From Hyperoodon ampullatus (lineage: Eukaryota > Chordata > Mammalia > Artiodactyla > Ziphiidae), in assembly GCA_949752795.1 (NCBI GenBank), contig CATKHW010000427.1:2558536-2622535 (forward strand): a stretch of DNA of 64,000 nt, read 5' to 3'. Below, in pieces: positions 36,509 to 50,420 of the stretch. A program made the translations under genes and the position numbers. How positions within the stretch are numbered: position 1 is the stretch's first letter; each line of letters starts with the position of its first letter. Under the pieces are notes generated by a model. That model saw only the letters and a list, made by a program, of their open reading frames with translations. It was not told where the DNA came from and made no database searches.

Positions 36509-38247
36509 ATGTGCCCGTCCAAATGCCTAACAGCTACTCTCTCATTGGTTCTCCCTCTTCCCTTTCATCCTCTGCCAAATTGGAAACCTGTGCGAACCAA
36601 GAGGTTAAAGGGGCTGTCTCTCCAAGTTGGGAGGTTGATAGTAAAGCAGACGGAAAGTCAAACCGGAGCACCAGGAGAGGGACTATTCGTTGAGTTTTAG
36701 AAACCTTTCGTATTCACAGTGTGTCCGTTCTCTAGGTTTCCCGCACTTGTTATAGCTGTAGTAATATTCCCTTCAACCTGGAGAGTTCGGACCCATGGAA
36801 TGGGTGCCATGCATTATTGCTTTAAAGGGTCTGCATTTGCTCACCCAATCTCACCAATCGTCTCAGTCGCAAGTGTCCCTCCTTATGCCACATCCAGCTG
36901 TCGTTGTAGATAGGGTCATTCCAGCTTTCATCAGAGACCCTGAAGGAATTGTAAAGAATTTCCCAGTTTTTTTGTTTTGTTTTTGAAATTCCTTTTTATA
37001 GTGGGTTTGAGCTGATTCTCGCTGCCATGTTTATGCCAGTCTAGACACACTTGATTCCCTTACGGAGACATATCAATACATAGGTTTTAAGATTCTTACT
37101 AGTCAGATATTTTCCTCTGCGGGAAATATGGCGTTTTGAGTCCCTTTCACTGAGGACGGTGTAGGTCTTGTCTATTCCATAGTTGGTTTTTGGAACGGTA
37201 CCTGTGCTTATATCAAACTCTGGTTTTATGCATCACCCCACCTCTCCTTCCCCCTTAAGCAGGTATAAGAGTGTTTTCTAAATGTGAGACACTGTTCTCT
37301 TTCCTAACTCAGTTCAAGTGTAGCCATGTTTACAGGATCTTCATAAGTGATATCTTATGATAAGTTTCTTTTTCTGTGTGACTTATTTCACTTAGAATCA
37401 TCGTACCTGAATCCACCCATTTTGCTGCTACTGGTCTTATGACATTGATTTCATGGCTGAGGGATATTCCATCGTACGTAAGTACCACAATTTTTTGAAC
37501 CATGTTTATATTTTCTGGGATACTTAAGGTGTATCCAAGTTGAGGTCCCTGTATGCAGTGCAGCCCTAAATTTTGGGGTGGCTCTGTCTTATTGATTTTC
37601 AGTTTTCCCAAGGTATATTCCCTAGACTGGTAGTGCCCTTGGCTCTGTAGCTCTGTTCTTTACTTGTTTTAGGGAACAGAATGCACTCCTCCAGAGAGGC
37701 AGTTGGCAATTTACATCCCGCCCATCAGCATAACAAGGCTCCCTGTTCTCCAGGGCCTGTCTTGCCTTTCTTGTTCTTACACATTTTGTGGATGTCCCTT
37801 TTGACCGGTGGGAAGTGATACTTCTTTGTAGTGCAGATTTGCATTGCCCGCTTGCTTGCTTGGCCAAAAAGGGCGTAGGCGTTTTCTCCTGAATATATTC
37901 AGGAGAAAACGCATACGCCCTTTTTGGCCAAGTGCATCATTGTCGAAGTTGTGCCCCTCTTCCTGTGCTTTAAAGGCGATTCCAACGTACCTCTTGAAAT
38001 CTGTTTCCTGCTATTCTGCCTCGCTTTCAAGTCCGCCTCGTTGCCTTCCCTCAACAGATTTTTGGACGATAGTTGTCCTTTATTACTCGGCCAGTTTGTG
38101 AATTGCTGTGCCCCTGAGCTCCATTTTTCAACTCGTTTTTGGTGAGCTGACCGCAAGTCCAAAATTTTGGTTCAGGACCTATACTGGTTCCCGGTGGGTG
38201 GCTGAGAATTTGGTTAATTCTTCTTCCTGCCGGGAAATTACAGTGAT
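36509..38247. repeat. Satellite unit 22 (1,739 bp; type alpha)
   Basis: Haplotype F. Palindrome 37859-37932 has one mismatch (gcgtaggcg for gcgtatgcg). Has ttggaaacc, cccgcactt and cagtcgcaag but aaggaattg and ggcgttttg, so it is alpha at its start and different after the T-rich tract. Confidence 0.95.
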
Positions 38248-39986
38248 ATGTGCCCGTCCAAATGCCTAACAGCTACTCTCTCATTGGTTCTCCCTCTTCC
38301 CTTTCATCCTCTGCCAAATTGGCAACCTGTGCGAACCAAGAGGTTAAAGGGGCTGTCTCTCCAAGTTGGGAGGTTGATAGTAAAGCAGACGGAAAGTCAA
38401 ACCAGAGCACCAGGAGAGGGACTATTCGTTGAGTTTTAGAAACCTTTCGTATTCACAGTGTGTCCGTTCTCTAGGTTTCCCGCACATGTTATAGCTGTAG
38501 TAATATTCCCTTCAACCTGGAGAGTTCGGACCCATGGAATGGGTGCCATGCATTATTGCTTTAAAGGGTCTGCATTTGCTCACCCAATCTCACCAATCGT
38601 CTCAGTCCCAAGTGTCCCTCCTTATGCCACATCCAGCTGTCGTTGTAGATAGGGTCATTCCAGCTTTCATCAGAGACCCTGAAGGAATTGTAAAGAATTT
38701 CCCAGTTTTTTGGTTTTGTTTTTGAAATTCCTTTTTATAGTGGGTTTGAGCTGATTCTCGCTGCCATGTTTATGCCAGTCTAGACACACTTGATTCCCTT
38801 ACGGAGACATATCAATACATAGGTTTTAAGATTCTTACTAGTCAGATATTTTCCTCTGCGGGAAATATGGGGTTTTGAGTCCCTTTCACTGAGGACGGTG
38901 TAGGTCTTGTCTATTCCATAGTTGGTTTTTGGAACGGTACCTGTGCTTATATCAAACTCTGGTTTTATGCATCAACCCACCTCTCCTTCCCCCTGAAGCA
39001 GGTATAAGAGTGTTTTCTAAATGTGAGACACTGTTCTCTTTCCTAACTCAGTTCAAGTGTAGCCATGTTTACAGGATCTTCATAAGTGATATCTTATGAT
39101 AAGTTTCTTTTTCTGTGTGACTTATTTCACTTAGAATCATCATACCTGAATCCACCCATTTTGCTGCTACTGGTCTTATGACATTGATTTCATGGCTGAG
39201 GGATATTCCATCGTACGTAAGTACCACAATTTTTTGAACCATGTTTATATTTTCTGGGATACTTAAGGTGCATCCAAGTTGAGGTCCTTGTATGCAGTGC
39301 AGCCCTAAATTTTGGGGTGGCTCTGTCTTATTGATTTTCAGTTTTCCCAAGGTATATTCCCTAGACTGGTAGTGCCCTTGGCTCTGTAGCTCTGTTCTTT
39401 ACTTGTTTTAGGGAACAGAATGCACTCCTCCAGAGAGGCAGTTGGCAATTTACATCCCGCCCATCAGCATAACAAGGCTCCCTGTTCTCCAGGGCCTGTC
39501 TTGCCTTTCTTGTTCTTACACATTTTGTGGATGACCCTTTTGACCGGTGGGAAGTGATACTTCTTTGTAGTGCAGATTTGCATTGCCCGCTTGCTTGCTT
39601 GGCCAAAAAGGGCGTATGCGTTTTCTCCTGAATATATTCAGGAGAAAACGCATACGCCCTTTTTGGCCAAGTGCATCATTGTCGAAGTTGTGCCCCTCTT
39701 CCTGTGCTTTAAAGGCGATTCCAACGTACCTCTTGTAATCTGTTTCCTGCTATGCTGCCTCGCTTTCAAGTCCGCCTCGTTGCCTTCCCTCAACAGATTT
39801 TTGGAAGATAGTTGTCCTTTATTACTCGGCCAGGTTGTGAATTGCTGTGCCCCTGAGCTCCATTTTTCAACTCGTTTTTGGTGAGCTGACCGCAAGTCCA
39901 AAATTTTGGTTCAGGACCTATACTGGTTCCCGGTGGGTGGCTGAGAATTTGGTTAATTCTTCTTCCTGCCGGGAAATTACAGTGAT
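38248..39986. repeat. Satellite unit 23 (1,739 bp; beta-delta hybrid)
   Basis: Haplotype V with ttcaagtcc; palindrome 39598-39671 perfect. Beta-like T-tract, then gcatcaaccc and ggtgcatcc of gamma/delta. Private aaccagagc, ccctgaagc and tggatgaccc. Confidence 0.95.
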
Positions 39987-41725
39987 ATGTGCGCGTCCAA
40001 ATGCCTAACAGCTACTCTCTCATTGGTTCTCCCTCTTCCCTTTCATCCTCTGCCAAATTGGAAACCTGTGCGAACCAAGAGGTTAAAGGGGCTGTCTCTC
40101 CAAGTTGGGAGGTTGATAGTAAAGCAGACGGAAAGTCAAACCGGAGCACCAGGAGAGGGACTATTCGTTGAGTTTTAGAAACCTTTCGTATTCACAGTGT
40201 GTCCGTTCTCTAGGTTTCCCGCACATGTTATAGCTGTAGTAATATTCCCTTCAACCTGGAGAGTTCGGACCCATGGAATGGGTGCCATGCATTATTGCTT
40301 TAAAGGGTCTGCATTTGCTCACCCAATCTCACCAATCGTCTCAGTCCCAAGTGTCCCTCCTTATGCCACATCCAGCTGTCGTTGTAGATAGGGTCATTCC
40401 AGCTTTCATCAGAGACCCTGAAGGAATTGTAAAGAATTTCCCAGTTTTTTGGTTTTGTTTTTGAAATTCCTTTTTATAGTGGGTTTGAGCTGATTCTCGC
40501 TGCCATGTTTATGCCAGTCTAGACACACTTGATTCCCTTACGGAGACATATCAATACATAGGTTTTAAGATTCTTACTAGTCAGATATTTTCCTCTGCGG
40601 GAAATATGGGGTTTTGAGTCCCTTTCACTGAGCACGGTGTAGGTCTTGTCTATTCCATAGTTGGTTTTTGGAACGGTACCTGTGCTTATATCAAACTCTG
40701 GTTTTATGCATCACCCCACCTCTCCTTCCCCCTCAAGCAGGTATAAGAGTGTTTTCTAAATGTGAGACACTGTTCTCTTTCCTAACTCAGTTCAAGTGTA
40801 GCCATGTTTACAGGATCTTCATAAGTGATATCTTATGATAAGTTTCTTTTTCTGTGTGACTTATTTCACTTAGAATCATCGTACCTGAATCCACCCATTT
40901 TGCTGCTACTGGTCTTATGACATTGATTTCATGGCTGAGGGATATTCCATCGTACGTAAGTACCACAATTTTTTGAACCATGTTTATATTTTATGGGATT
41001 CTTAAGGTGTATCCAAGTTGAGGTCCCTGTATGCAGTGCAGCCCTAAATTTTGGGGTGGCTCTGTCTTATTGATTTTCAGTTTTCCCAAGGTATATTCCC
41101 TAGACTGGTAGTGCCCTTGGCTCTGTAGCTCTGTTCTTTACTTGTTTTAGGGAACAGAATGCACTCCTCCAGAGAGGCAGTTGGCAATTTACATCCCGCC
41201 CATCAGCATAACAAGGCTCCCTGTTCTCCAGGGCCTGTCTTGCCTTTCTTGTTCTTACACATTTTGTGGATGTCCCTCTTGACCGGTGGGAAGTGATACT
41301 TCTTTGTAGTGCAGATTTGCATTGCCCGCTTGCTTGCTTGGCCAAAAAGGGCGTATGCGTTTTCTCCTGAATATATTCAGGAGAAAACGCATACGCCCTT
41401 TTTGGCCAAGTGCATCATTGTCGAAGTTGTGCCCCTCTTCCTGTGCTTTAAAGGCGATTCCAACGTACCTCTTGTAATCTGTTTCCTGCTATGCTGCCTC
41501 GCTTTCAATTCCGCCTCGTTGCCTTCCCTCAACAGATTTTTGGAAGATAGTTGTCCTTTATTACTCGGCCAGGTTGTGAATTGCTGTGCCCCTGAGCTCC
41601 ATTTTTCAACTCGTTTTTGGTGAGCTGACCGCAAGTCCAAAATTTTGGTTCAGGACCTATACTGGTTCCCGGTGGGTGGCTGAGAATTTGGTTAATTCTT
41701 CTTCCTGCCGGGAAATTACAGTGAT
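39987..41725. repeat. Satellite unit 24 (1,739 bp; mosaic)
   Basis: Haplotype V with ttcaattcc; palindrome 41337-41410 perfect. Combines the gamma start atgtgcgcg, ttggaaacc, the beta T-tract and a delta end. Private ttatgggattctt near 40991 creates a TAA in the antisense L1 ORF2; also private gagcacgg and ccctcaagc. Confidence 0.95.
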
Positions 41726-43464
41726 ATGTGCCCGTCCAAATGCCTAACAGCTACTCTCTCATTGGTTCTCCCTCTTCCCTTTCATCCTCTGCCAAATTGG
41801 AAACCTGTGCGAACCAAGAGGTTAAAGGGGCTGTCTCTCCAAGTTGGGAGGTTGATAGTAAAGCAGACGGAAAGTCAAACCGGAGCACCAGGAGAGGGAC
41901 TATTCGTTGAGTTTTAGAAACCTTTCGTATTCACAGTGTGTCCGTTCTCTAGGTTTCCCGCACTTGTTATAGCTGTAGTAATATTCCCTTCAACCTGGAG
42001 AGTTCGGACCCATGGAATGGGTGCCATGCATTATTGCTTTAAAGGGTCTGCATTTGCTCACCCAATCTCACCAATCGTCTCAGTCGCAAGTGTCCCTCCT
42101 TATGCCACATCCAGCTGTCGTTGTAGATAGGGTCATTCCAGCTTTCATCAGAGACCCTGAAGGAACTGTAAAGAATTTCCCAGTTTTTTTGTTTTGTTTT
42201 TGAAATTCCTTTTTATAGTGGGTTTGAGCTGATTCTCGCTGCCATGTTTATGCCAGTCTAGACACACTTGATTCCCTTACGGAGACATATCAATACATAG
42301 GTTTTAAGATTCTTACTAGTCAGATATTTTCCTCTGCGGGAAATATGGGGTTTTGAGTCCCTTTCACTGAGGACGGTGTAGGTCTTGTCTATTCCATAGT
42401 TGGTTTTTGGAACGGTACCTGTGCTTATATCAAACTCTGGTTTTATGCATCACCCCACCTCTCCTTCCCCCTTAAGCAGGTATAAGAGTGTTTTCTAAAT
42501 GTGAGACACTGTTCTCTTTCCTAACTCAGTTCAAGTGTAGCCATGTTTACAGGATCTTCATAAGTGATATCTTATGATAAGTTTCTTTTTCTGTGTGACT
42601 TATTTCACTTAGAATCATCGTACCTGAATCCACCCATTTTGCTGCTACTGGTCTTATGACATTGATTTCATGGCTGAGGGATATTCCATCGTACGTAAGT
42701 ACCACAATTTTTTGAACCATGTTTATATTTTCTGGGATACTTAAGGTGTATCCAAGTTGAGGTCCTTATATGCAGTGCAGCCCTAAATTTTGGGGTGGCT
42801 CTGTCTTATTGATTTTCAGTTTTCCCAAGGTATATTCCCTAGACTGGTAGTGCCCTTGGCTCTGTAGCTCTGTTCTTTACTTGTTTTAGGGAACAGAATG
42901 CACTCCTCCAGAGAGGCAGTTGGCAATTTACATCCCGCCCATCAGCATAACAAGGCTCCCTGTTCTCCAGGGCCTGTCTTGCCTTTCTTGTTCTTACACA
43001 TTTTGTGGATGTCCCTTTTGACCGGTGGGAAGTGATACTTCTTTGTAGTGCAGATTTGCATTGCCCGCTTGCTTGCTTGGCCAAAAAGGGCGTATGCGTT
43101 TTCTCCTGAATATATTCAGGAGAAAACGCATACGCCCTTTTTGGCCAAGTGCATCATTGTCGAAGTTGTGCCCCTCTTCCTGTGCTTTAAAGGCGATTCC
43201 AACGTACCTCTTGAAATCTGTTTCCTGCTATTCTGCCTCGCTTTCAAGTCCGCCTCGTTGCCTTCCCTCAACAGATTTTTGGACGATAGTTGTCCTTTAT
43301 TACTCGGCCAGTTTGTGAATTGCTGTGCCCCTGAGCTCCATTTTTCAACTCGTTTTTGGTGAGCTGACCGCAAGTCCAAAATTTTGGTTCAGGACCTATA
43401 CTGGTTCCCGGTGGGTGGCTGAGAATTTGGTTAATTCTTCTTCCTGCCGGGAAATTACAGTGAT
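41726..43464. repeat. Satellite unit 25 (1,739 bp; type alpha)
   Basis: Haplotype F; palindrome 43076-43149 perfect. All diagnostic sites equal unit 18 and unit 29, including aaggaactg and cttatatgc. Confidence 0.95.
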
Positions 43465-45203
43465 ATGTGCCCGTCCAAATGCCTAACAGCTACTCTCTCA
43501 TTGGTTCTCCCTCTTCCCTTTCATCCTCTGCCAAATTGGCAACCTGTGCGAACCAAGAGGTTAAAGGGGCTGTCTCTCCAAGTTGGGAGGTTGATAGTAA
43601 AGCAGACGGAAAGTCAAACCGGAGCACCAGGAGAGGGACTATTCGTTGAGTTTTAGAAACCTTTCGTATTCACAGTGTGTCCGTTCTCTAGGTTTCCCGC
43701 ACATGTTATAGCTGTAGTAATATTCCCTTCAACCTGGAGAGTTCGGACCCATGGAATGGGTGCCATGCATTATTGCTTTAAAGGGTCTGCATTTGCTCAC
43801 CCAATCTCACCAATCGTCTCAGTCCCAAGTGTCCCTCCTTATGCCACATCCAGCTGTCGTTGTAGATAGGGTCATTCCAGCTTTCATCAGAGACCCTGAA
43901 GGAATTGTAAAGAATTTCCCAGTTTTTTGGTTTTGTTTTTGAAATTCCTTTTTATAGTGGGTTTGAGCTGATTCTCGCTGCCATGTTTATGCCAGTCTAG
44001 ACACACTTGATTCCCTTACGGAGACATATCAATACATAGGTTTTAAGATTCTTACTAGTCAGATATTTTCCTCTGCGGGAAATATGGGGTTTTGAGTCCC
44101 TTTCACTGAGGACGGTGTAGGTCTTGTCTATTCCATAGTTGGTTTTTGGAACGGTACCTGTGCTTATATCAAACTCTGGTTTTATGCATCACCCCACCTC
44201 TCCTTCTCCCTTAAGCAGGTATAAGAGTGTTTTCTAAATGTGAGACACTGTTCTCTTTCCTAACTCAGTTCAAGTGTAGCCATGTTTACAGGATCTTCAT
44301 AAGTGATATCTTATGATAAGTTTCTTTTTCTGTGTGACTTATTTCACTTAGAATCATCGTACCTGAATCCACCCATTTTGCTGCTACTGGTCTTATGACA
44401 TTGATTTCATGGCTGAGGGATATTCCATCGTACGTAAGTACCACAATTTTTTGAACCATGTTTATATTTTCTGGGATACTTAAGGTGTATCCAAGTTGAG
44501 GTCCCTGTATGCAGTGCAGCCCTAAATTTTGGGGTGGCTCTGTCTTATTGATTTTCAGTTTTCCCAAGGTATATTCCCTAGACTGGTAGTGCCCTTGGCT
44601 CTGTAGCTCTGTTCTTTACTTGTTTTAGGGAACAGAATGCACTCCTCCAGAGAGGCAGTTGGCAATTTACATCCCGCCCATCAGCATAACAAGGCTCCCT
44701 GTTCTCCAGGGCCTGTCTTGCCTTTCTTGTTCTTACACATTTTGTGGATGTCCCTCTTGACCGGTGGGAAGTGATACTTCTTTGTAGTGCAGATTTGCAT
44801 TGCCCGCTTGCTTGCTTGGCCAAAAAGGGCGTATGCGTTTTCTCCTGAATATATTCAGGAGAAAACGCATACGCCCTTTTTGGCCAAGTGCATCATTGTC
44901 GAAGTTGTGCCCCTCTTCCTGTGCTTTAAAGGCGATTCCAACGTACCTCTTGAAATCTGTTTCCTGCTATTCTGCCTCGCTTTCAAGTCCGCCTCGTTGC
45001 CTTCCCTCAACAGATTTTTGGACGATAGTTGTCCTTTATTACTCGGCCAGTTTGTGAATTGCTGTGCCCCTGAGCTCCATTTTTCAACTCGTTTTTGGTG
45101 AGCTGACCGCAAGTCCAAAATTTTGGTTCAGGACCTATACTGGTTCCCGGTGGGTGGCTGAGAATTTGGTTAATTCTTCTTCCTGCCGGGAAATTACAGT
45201 GAT
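43465..45203. repeat. Satellite unit 26 (1,739 bp; type beta)
   Basis: Haplotype F; palindrome 44815-44888 perfect. Equals units 19 and 30 at all sites compared. Confidence 0.95.
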
Positions 45204-46942
45204 ATGTGCGCGTCCAAATGCCTAACAGCTACTCTCTCATTGGTTCTCCCTCTTCCCTTTCATCCTCTGCCAAATTGGCAACCTGTGCGAACCAAGAGGT
45301 TAAAGGGGCTGTCTCTCCAAGTTGGGAGGTTGATAGTAAAGCAGACGGAAAGTCAAACCGGAGCACCAGGAGAGGGACTATTCGTTGAGTTTTAGAAACC
45401 TTTCGTATTCACAGTGTGTCCGTTCTCTAGGTTTCCCGCACATGTTATAGCTGTAGTAATATTCCCTTCAACCTGGAGAGTTCGGACCCATGGAATGGGT
45501 GCCATGCATTATTGCTTTAAAGGGTCTGCATTTGCTCACCCAATCTCACCAATCGTCTCAGTCCCAAGTGTCCCTCCTTATGCCACATCCAGCTGTCGTT
45601 GTAGATAGGGTCATTCCAGCTTTCATCAGAGACCCTGAAGGAATTGTAAAGAATTTCCCAGTTTTTTTGTTTTGTTTTTGAAATTCCTTTTTATAGTGGG
45701 TTTGAGCTGATTCTCGCTGCCATGTTTATGCCAGTCTAGACACACTTGATTCCCTTACGGAGACATATCAATACATAGGTTTTAAGATTCTTACTAGTCA
45801 GATATTTTCCTCTGCGGGAAATATGGCGTTTTGAGTCCCTTTCACTGAGGACGGTGTAGGTCTTGTCTATTCCATAGTTGGTTTTTGGAACGGTACCTGT
45901 GCTTATATCAAACTCTGGTTTTATGCATCAACCCACCTCTCCTTCCCCCTTAAGCAGGTATAAGAGTGTTTTCTAAATGTGAGACACTGTTCTCTTTCCT
46001 AACTCAGTTCAAGTGTAGCCATGTTTACAGGATCTTCATAAGTGATATCTTATGATAAGTTTCTTTTTCTGTGTGACTTATTTCACTTAGAATCATCATA
46101 CCTGAATCCACCCATTTTGCTGCTACTGGTCTTATGACATTGATTTCATGGCTGAGGGATATTCCATCGTACGTAAGTACCACAATTTTTTGAACCATGT
46201 TTATATTTTCTGGGATACTTAAGGTGCATCCAAGTTGACGTCCTTGTATGCAGTGCAGCCCTAAATTTTGGGGTGGCTCTGTCTTATTGATTTTCAGTTT
46301 TCCCAAGGTATATTCCCTAGACTGGTAGTGCCCTTGGCTCTGTAGCTCTGTTCTTTACTTGTTTTAGGGAACAGAATGCACTCCTCCAGAGAGGCAGTTG
46401 GCAATTTACATCCCGCCCATCAGCATAACAAGGCTCCCTGTTCTCCAGGGCCTGTCTTGCCTTTCTTGTTCTTACACATTTTGTGGATGTCCCTCTTGAC
46501 CGGTGGGAAGTGATACTTCTTTGTAGTGCAGATTTGCATTGCCCGCTTGCTTGCTTGGCCAAAAAGGGCGTATGCGTTTTCTCCTGAATATATTCAGGAG
46601 AAAACGCATACGTCCTTTTTGGCCAAGTGCATCATTGTCGAAGTTGTGCCCCTCTTCCTGTGTTTTAAAGGCGATTCCAACGTACCTCTTGAAATCTGTT
46701 TCCTGCTATTCTGCCTCGCTTTCAAGTCCGCCTCGTTGCCTTCCCTCAACAGATTTTTGGACGATAGTTGTCCTTTATTACTCGGCCAGTTTGTGAATTG
46801 CTGTGCCCCTGAGCTCCATTTTTCAACTCGTTTTTGGTGAGCTGACCGCAAGTCCAAAATTTTGGTTCAGGACCTATACTGGTTCCCAGTGGGTGGCTGA
46901 GAATTTGGTTAATTCTTCTTCCTGCCGGGAAATTACAGTGAT
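45204..46942. repeat. Satellite unit 27 (1,739 bp; type gamma)
   Basis: Haplotype F. Palindrome 46554-46627 has one mismatch (tacgtcc for tacgccc). Gamma markers as in unit 20, but catcatacc for catcgtacc. Private tgtgttttaaag and ttcccagtgg. Confidence 0.95.
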
Positions 46943-48681
46943 ATGTGCCCGTCCAAATGCCTAACAGCTACTCTCTCATTGGTTCTCCCTCTTCCCTTTC
47001 ATCCTCTGCCAAATTGGAAACCTGTGCGAACCAAGAGGTTAAAGGGGCTGTCTCTCCAAGTTGGGAGGTTGATAGTAAAGCAGACGGAAAGTCAAACCGG
47101 AGCACCAGGAGAGGGACTATTCGTTGAGTTTTAGAAACCTTTCGTATTCACAGTGTGTCCGTTCTCTAGGTTTCCCGCACATGTTATAGCTGTAGTAATA
47201 TTCCCTTCAACCTGGAGAGTTCGGACCCATGGAATGGGTGCCATGCATTATTGCTTTAAAGGGTCTGCATTTGCTCACCCAATCTCACCAATCGTCTCAG
47301 TCCCAAGTGTCCCTCCTTATGCCACATCCAGCTGTCGTTGTAGATAGGGTCATTCCAGCTTTCATCAGAGACCCTGAAGGAATTGTAAAGAATTTCCCAG
47401 TTTTTTTGTTTTGTTTTTGAAATTCCTTTTTATAGTGGGTTTGAGCTGATTCTCGCTGCCATGTTTATGCCAGTCTAGACACACTTGATTCCCTTACGGA
47501 GACATATCAATACATAGGTTTTAAGATTCTTACTAGTCAGATATTTTCCTCTGCGGGAAATATGGCGTTTTGAGTCCCTTTCACTGAGGACGGTGTAGGT
47601 CTTGTCTATTCCATAGTTGGTTTTTGGAACGGTACCTGTGCTTATATCAAACTCTGGTTTTATGCATCAACCCACCTCTCCTTCCCCCTTAAGCAGGTAT
47701 AAGAGTGTTTTCTAAATGTGAGACACTGTCCTCTTTCCTAACTCAGTTCAAGTGTAGCCATGTTTACAGGATCTTCATAAGTGATATCTTATGATAAGTT
47801 TCTTTTTCTGTGTGACTTATTTCACTTAGAATCATCATACCTGAATCCACCCATTTTGCTGCTACTGGTCTTATGACATTGATTTCATGGCTGAGGGATA
47901 TTCCATCGTACGTAAGTACCACAATTTTTTGAACCATGTTTATATTTTCTGGGATACTTAAGGTGCATCCAAGTTGACGTCCTTGTATGCAGTGCAGCCC
48001 TAAATTTTGGGGTGGCTCTGTCTTATTGATTTTCAGTTTTCCCAAGGTATATTCCCTAGACTGGTAGTGCCCTTGGCTCTGTAGCTCTGTTCTTTACTTG
48101 TTTTAGGGAACAGAATGCACTCCTCCAGAGAGGCAGTTGGCAATTTACATCCCGCCCATCAGCATAACAAGGCTCCCTGTTCTCCAGGGCCTGTCTTGCC
48201 TTTCTTGTTCTTACACATTTTGTGGATGTCCCTTTTGACCGGTGGGAAGTGATACTTCTTTGTAGTGCAGATTTGCATTGCCCGCTTGCTTGCTTGGCCA
48301 AAAAGGGCGTATGCGTTTTCTCCTGAATATATTCAGGAGAAAACGCATACGCCCTTTTTGGCCAAGTGCATCATTGTCGAAGTTGTGCCCCTCTTCCTGT
48401 GCTTTAAAGGCGATTCCAACGTACCTCTTGTAATCTGTTTCCTGCTATGCTGCCTCGCTTTCAATTCCGCCTCGTTGCCTTCCCTCAACAGATTTTTGGA
48501 AGATAGTTGTCCTTTATTACTCGGCCAGGTTGTGAATTGCTGTGCCCCTGAGCTCCATTTTTCAACTCGTTTTTGGTGAGCTGACCGCAAGTCCAAAATT
48601 TTGGTTCAGGACCTATACTGGTTCCCGGTGGGTGGCTGAGAATTTGGTTAATTCTTCTTCCTGCCGGGAAATTACAGTGAT
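46943..48681. repeat. Satellite unit 28 (1,739 bp; type delta)
   Basis: Haplotype V with ttcaattcc; palindrome 48293-48366 perfect. Carries gcatcaaccc and gttgacgtcc as in gamma, then the delta end. Also cactgtcctc, shared with unit 36. Confidence 0.95.
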
Positions 48682-50420
48682 ATGTGCCCGTCCAAATGCC
48701 TAACAGCTACTCTCTCATTGGTTCTCCCTCTTCCCTTTCATCCTCTGCCAAATTGGAAACCTGTGCGAACCAAGAGGTTAAAGGGGCTGTCTCTCCAAGT
48801 TGGGAGGTTGATAGTAAAGCAGACGGAAAGTCAAACCGGAGCACCAGGAGAGGGACTATTCGTTGAGTTTTAGAAACCTTTCGTATTCACAGTGTGTCCG
48901 TTCTCTAGGTTTCCCGCACTTGTTATAGCTGTAGTAATATTCCCTTCAACCTGGAGAGTTCGGACCCATGGAATGGGTGCCATGCATTATTGCTTTAAAG
49001 GGTCTGCATTTGCTCACCCAATCTCACCAATCGTCTCAGTCGCAAGTGTCCCTCCTTATGCCACATCCAGCTGTCGTTGTAGATAGGGTCATTCCAGCTT
49101 TCATCAGAGACCCTGAAGGAACTGTAAAGAATTTCCCAGTTTTTTTGTTTTGTTTTTGAAATTCCTTTTTATAGTGGGTTTGAGCTGATTCTCGCTGCCA
49201 TGTTTATGCCAGTCTAGACACACTTGATTCCCTTACGGAGACATATCAATACATAGGTTTTAAGATTCTTACTAGTCAGATATTTTCCTCTGCGGGAAAT
49301 ATGGGGTTTTGAGTCCCTTTCACTGAGGACGGTGTAGGTCTTGTCTATTCCATAGTTGGTTTTTGGAACGGTACCTGTGCTTATATCAAACTCTGGTTTT
49401 ATGCATCACCCCACCTCTCCTTCCCCCTTAAGCAGGTATAAGAGTGTTTTCTAAATGTGAGACACTGTTCTCTTTCCTAACTCAGTTCAAGTGTAGCCAT
49501 GTTTACAGGATCTTCATAAGTGATATCTTATGATAAGTTTCTTTTTCTGTGTGACTTATTTCACTTAGAATCATCGTACCTGAATCCACCCATTTTGCTG
49601 CTACTGGTCTTATGACATTGATTTCATGGCTGAGGGATATTCCATCGTACGTAAGTACCACAATTTTTTGAACCATGTTTATATTTTCTGGGATACTTAA
49701 GGTGTATCCAAGTTGAGGTCCTTATATGCAGTGCAGCCCTAAATTTTGGGGTGGCTCTGTCTTATTGATTTTCAGTTTTCCCAAGGTATATTCCCTAGAC
49801 TGGTAGTGCCCTTGGCTCTGTAGCTCTGTTCTTTACTTGTTTTAGGGAACAGAATGCACTCCTCCAGAGAGGCAGTTGGCAATTTACATCCCGCCCATCA
49901 GCATAACAAGGCTCCCTGTTCTCCAGGGCCTGTCTTGCCTTTCTTGTTCTTACACATTTTGTGGATGTCCCTTTTGACCGGTGGGAAGTGATACTTCTTT
50001 GTAGTGCAGATTTGCATTGCCCGCTTGCTTGCTTGGCCAAAAAGGGCGTATGCGTTTTCTCCTGAATATATTCAGGAGAAAACGCATACGCCCTTTTTGG
50101 CCAAGTGCATCATTGTCGAAGTTGTGCCCCTCTTCCTGTGCTTTAAAGGCGATTCCAACGTACCTCTTGAAATCTGTTTCCTGCTATTCTGCCTCGCTTT
50201 CAAGTCCGCCTCGTTGCCTTCCCTCAACAGATTTTTGGACGATAGTTGTCCTTTATTACTCGGCCAGTTTGTGAATTGCTGTGCCCCTGAGCTCCATTTT
50301 TCAACTCGTTTTTGGTGAGCTGACCGCAAGTCCAAAATTTTGGTTCAGGACCTATACTGGTTCCCGGTGGGTGGCTGAGAATTTGGTTAATTCTTCTTCC
50401 TGCCGGGAAATTACAGTGAT
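48682..50420. repeat. Satellite unit 29 (1,739 bp; type alpha)
   Basis: Haplotype F; palindrome 50032-50105 perfect. Equals units 18 and 25 at all sites compared. Confidence 0.95.

Larger units (their letters stand above)
36509..41725. repeat. Higher-order repeat, three-unit variant (units 22-24)
   Basis: Alpha-type unit 22 is followed by a beta/delta hybrid and a gamma/beta/delta mosaic before the next alpha at 41726. The copy is 5,217 bp, one unit shorter than its neighbours. Hybrid units are the expected product of unequal crossover or conversion between out-of-phase copies. Confidence 0.7.
41726..48681. repeat. Higher-order repeat, four-unit copy (units 25-28)
   Basis: Units 25 and 26 match units 18 and 19 (shift 12,173 bp) and units 29 and 30 (shift 6,956 bp) at all sites compared. 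Units 27-28 correspond to 20-21 with some differences (catcatacc in unit 27; no atgtgcgcg in unit 28). Confidence 0.85.
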
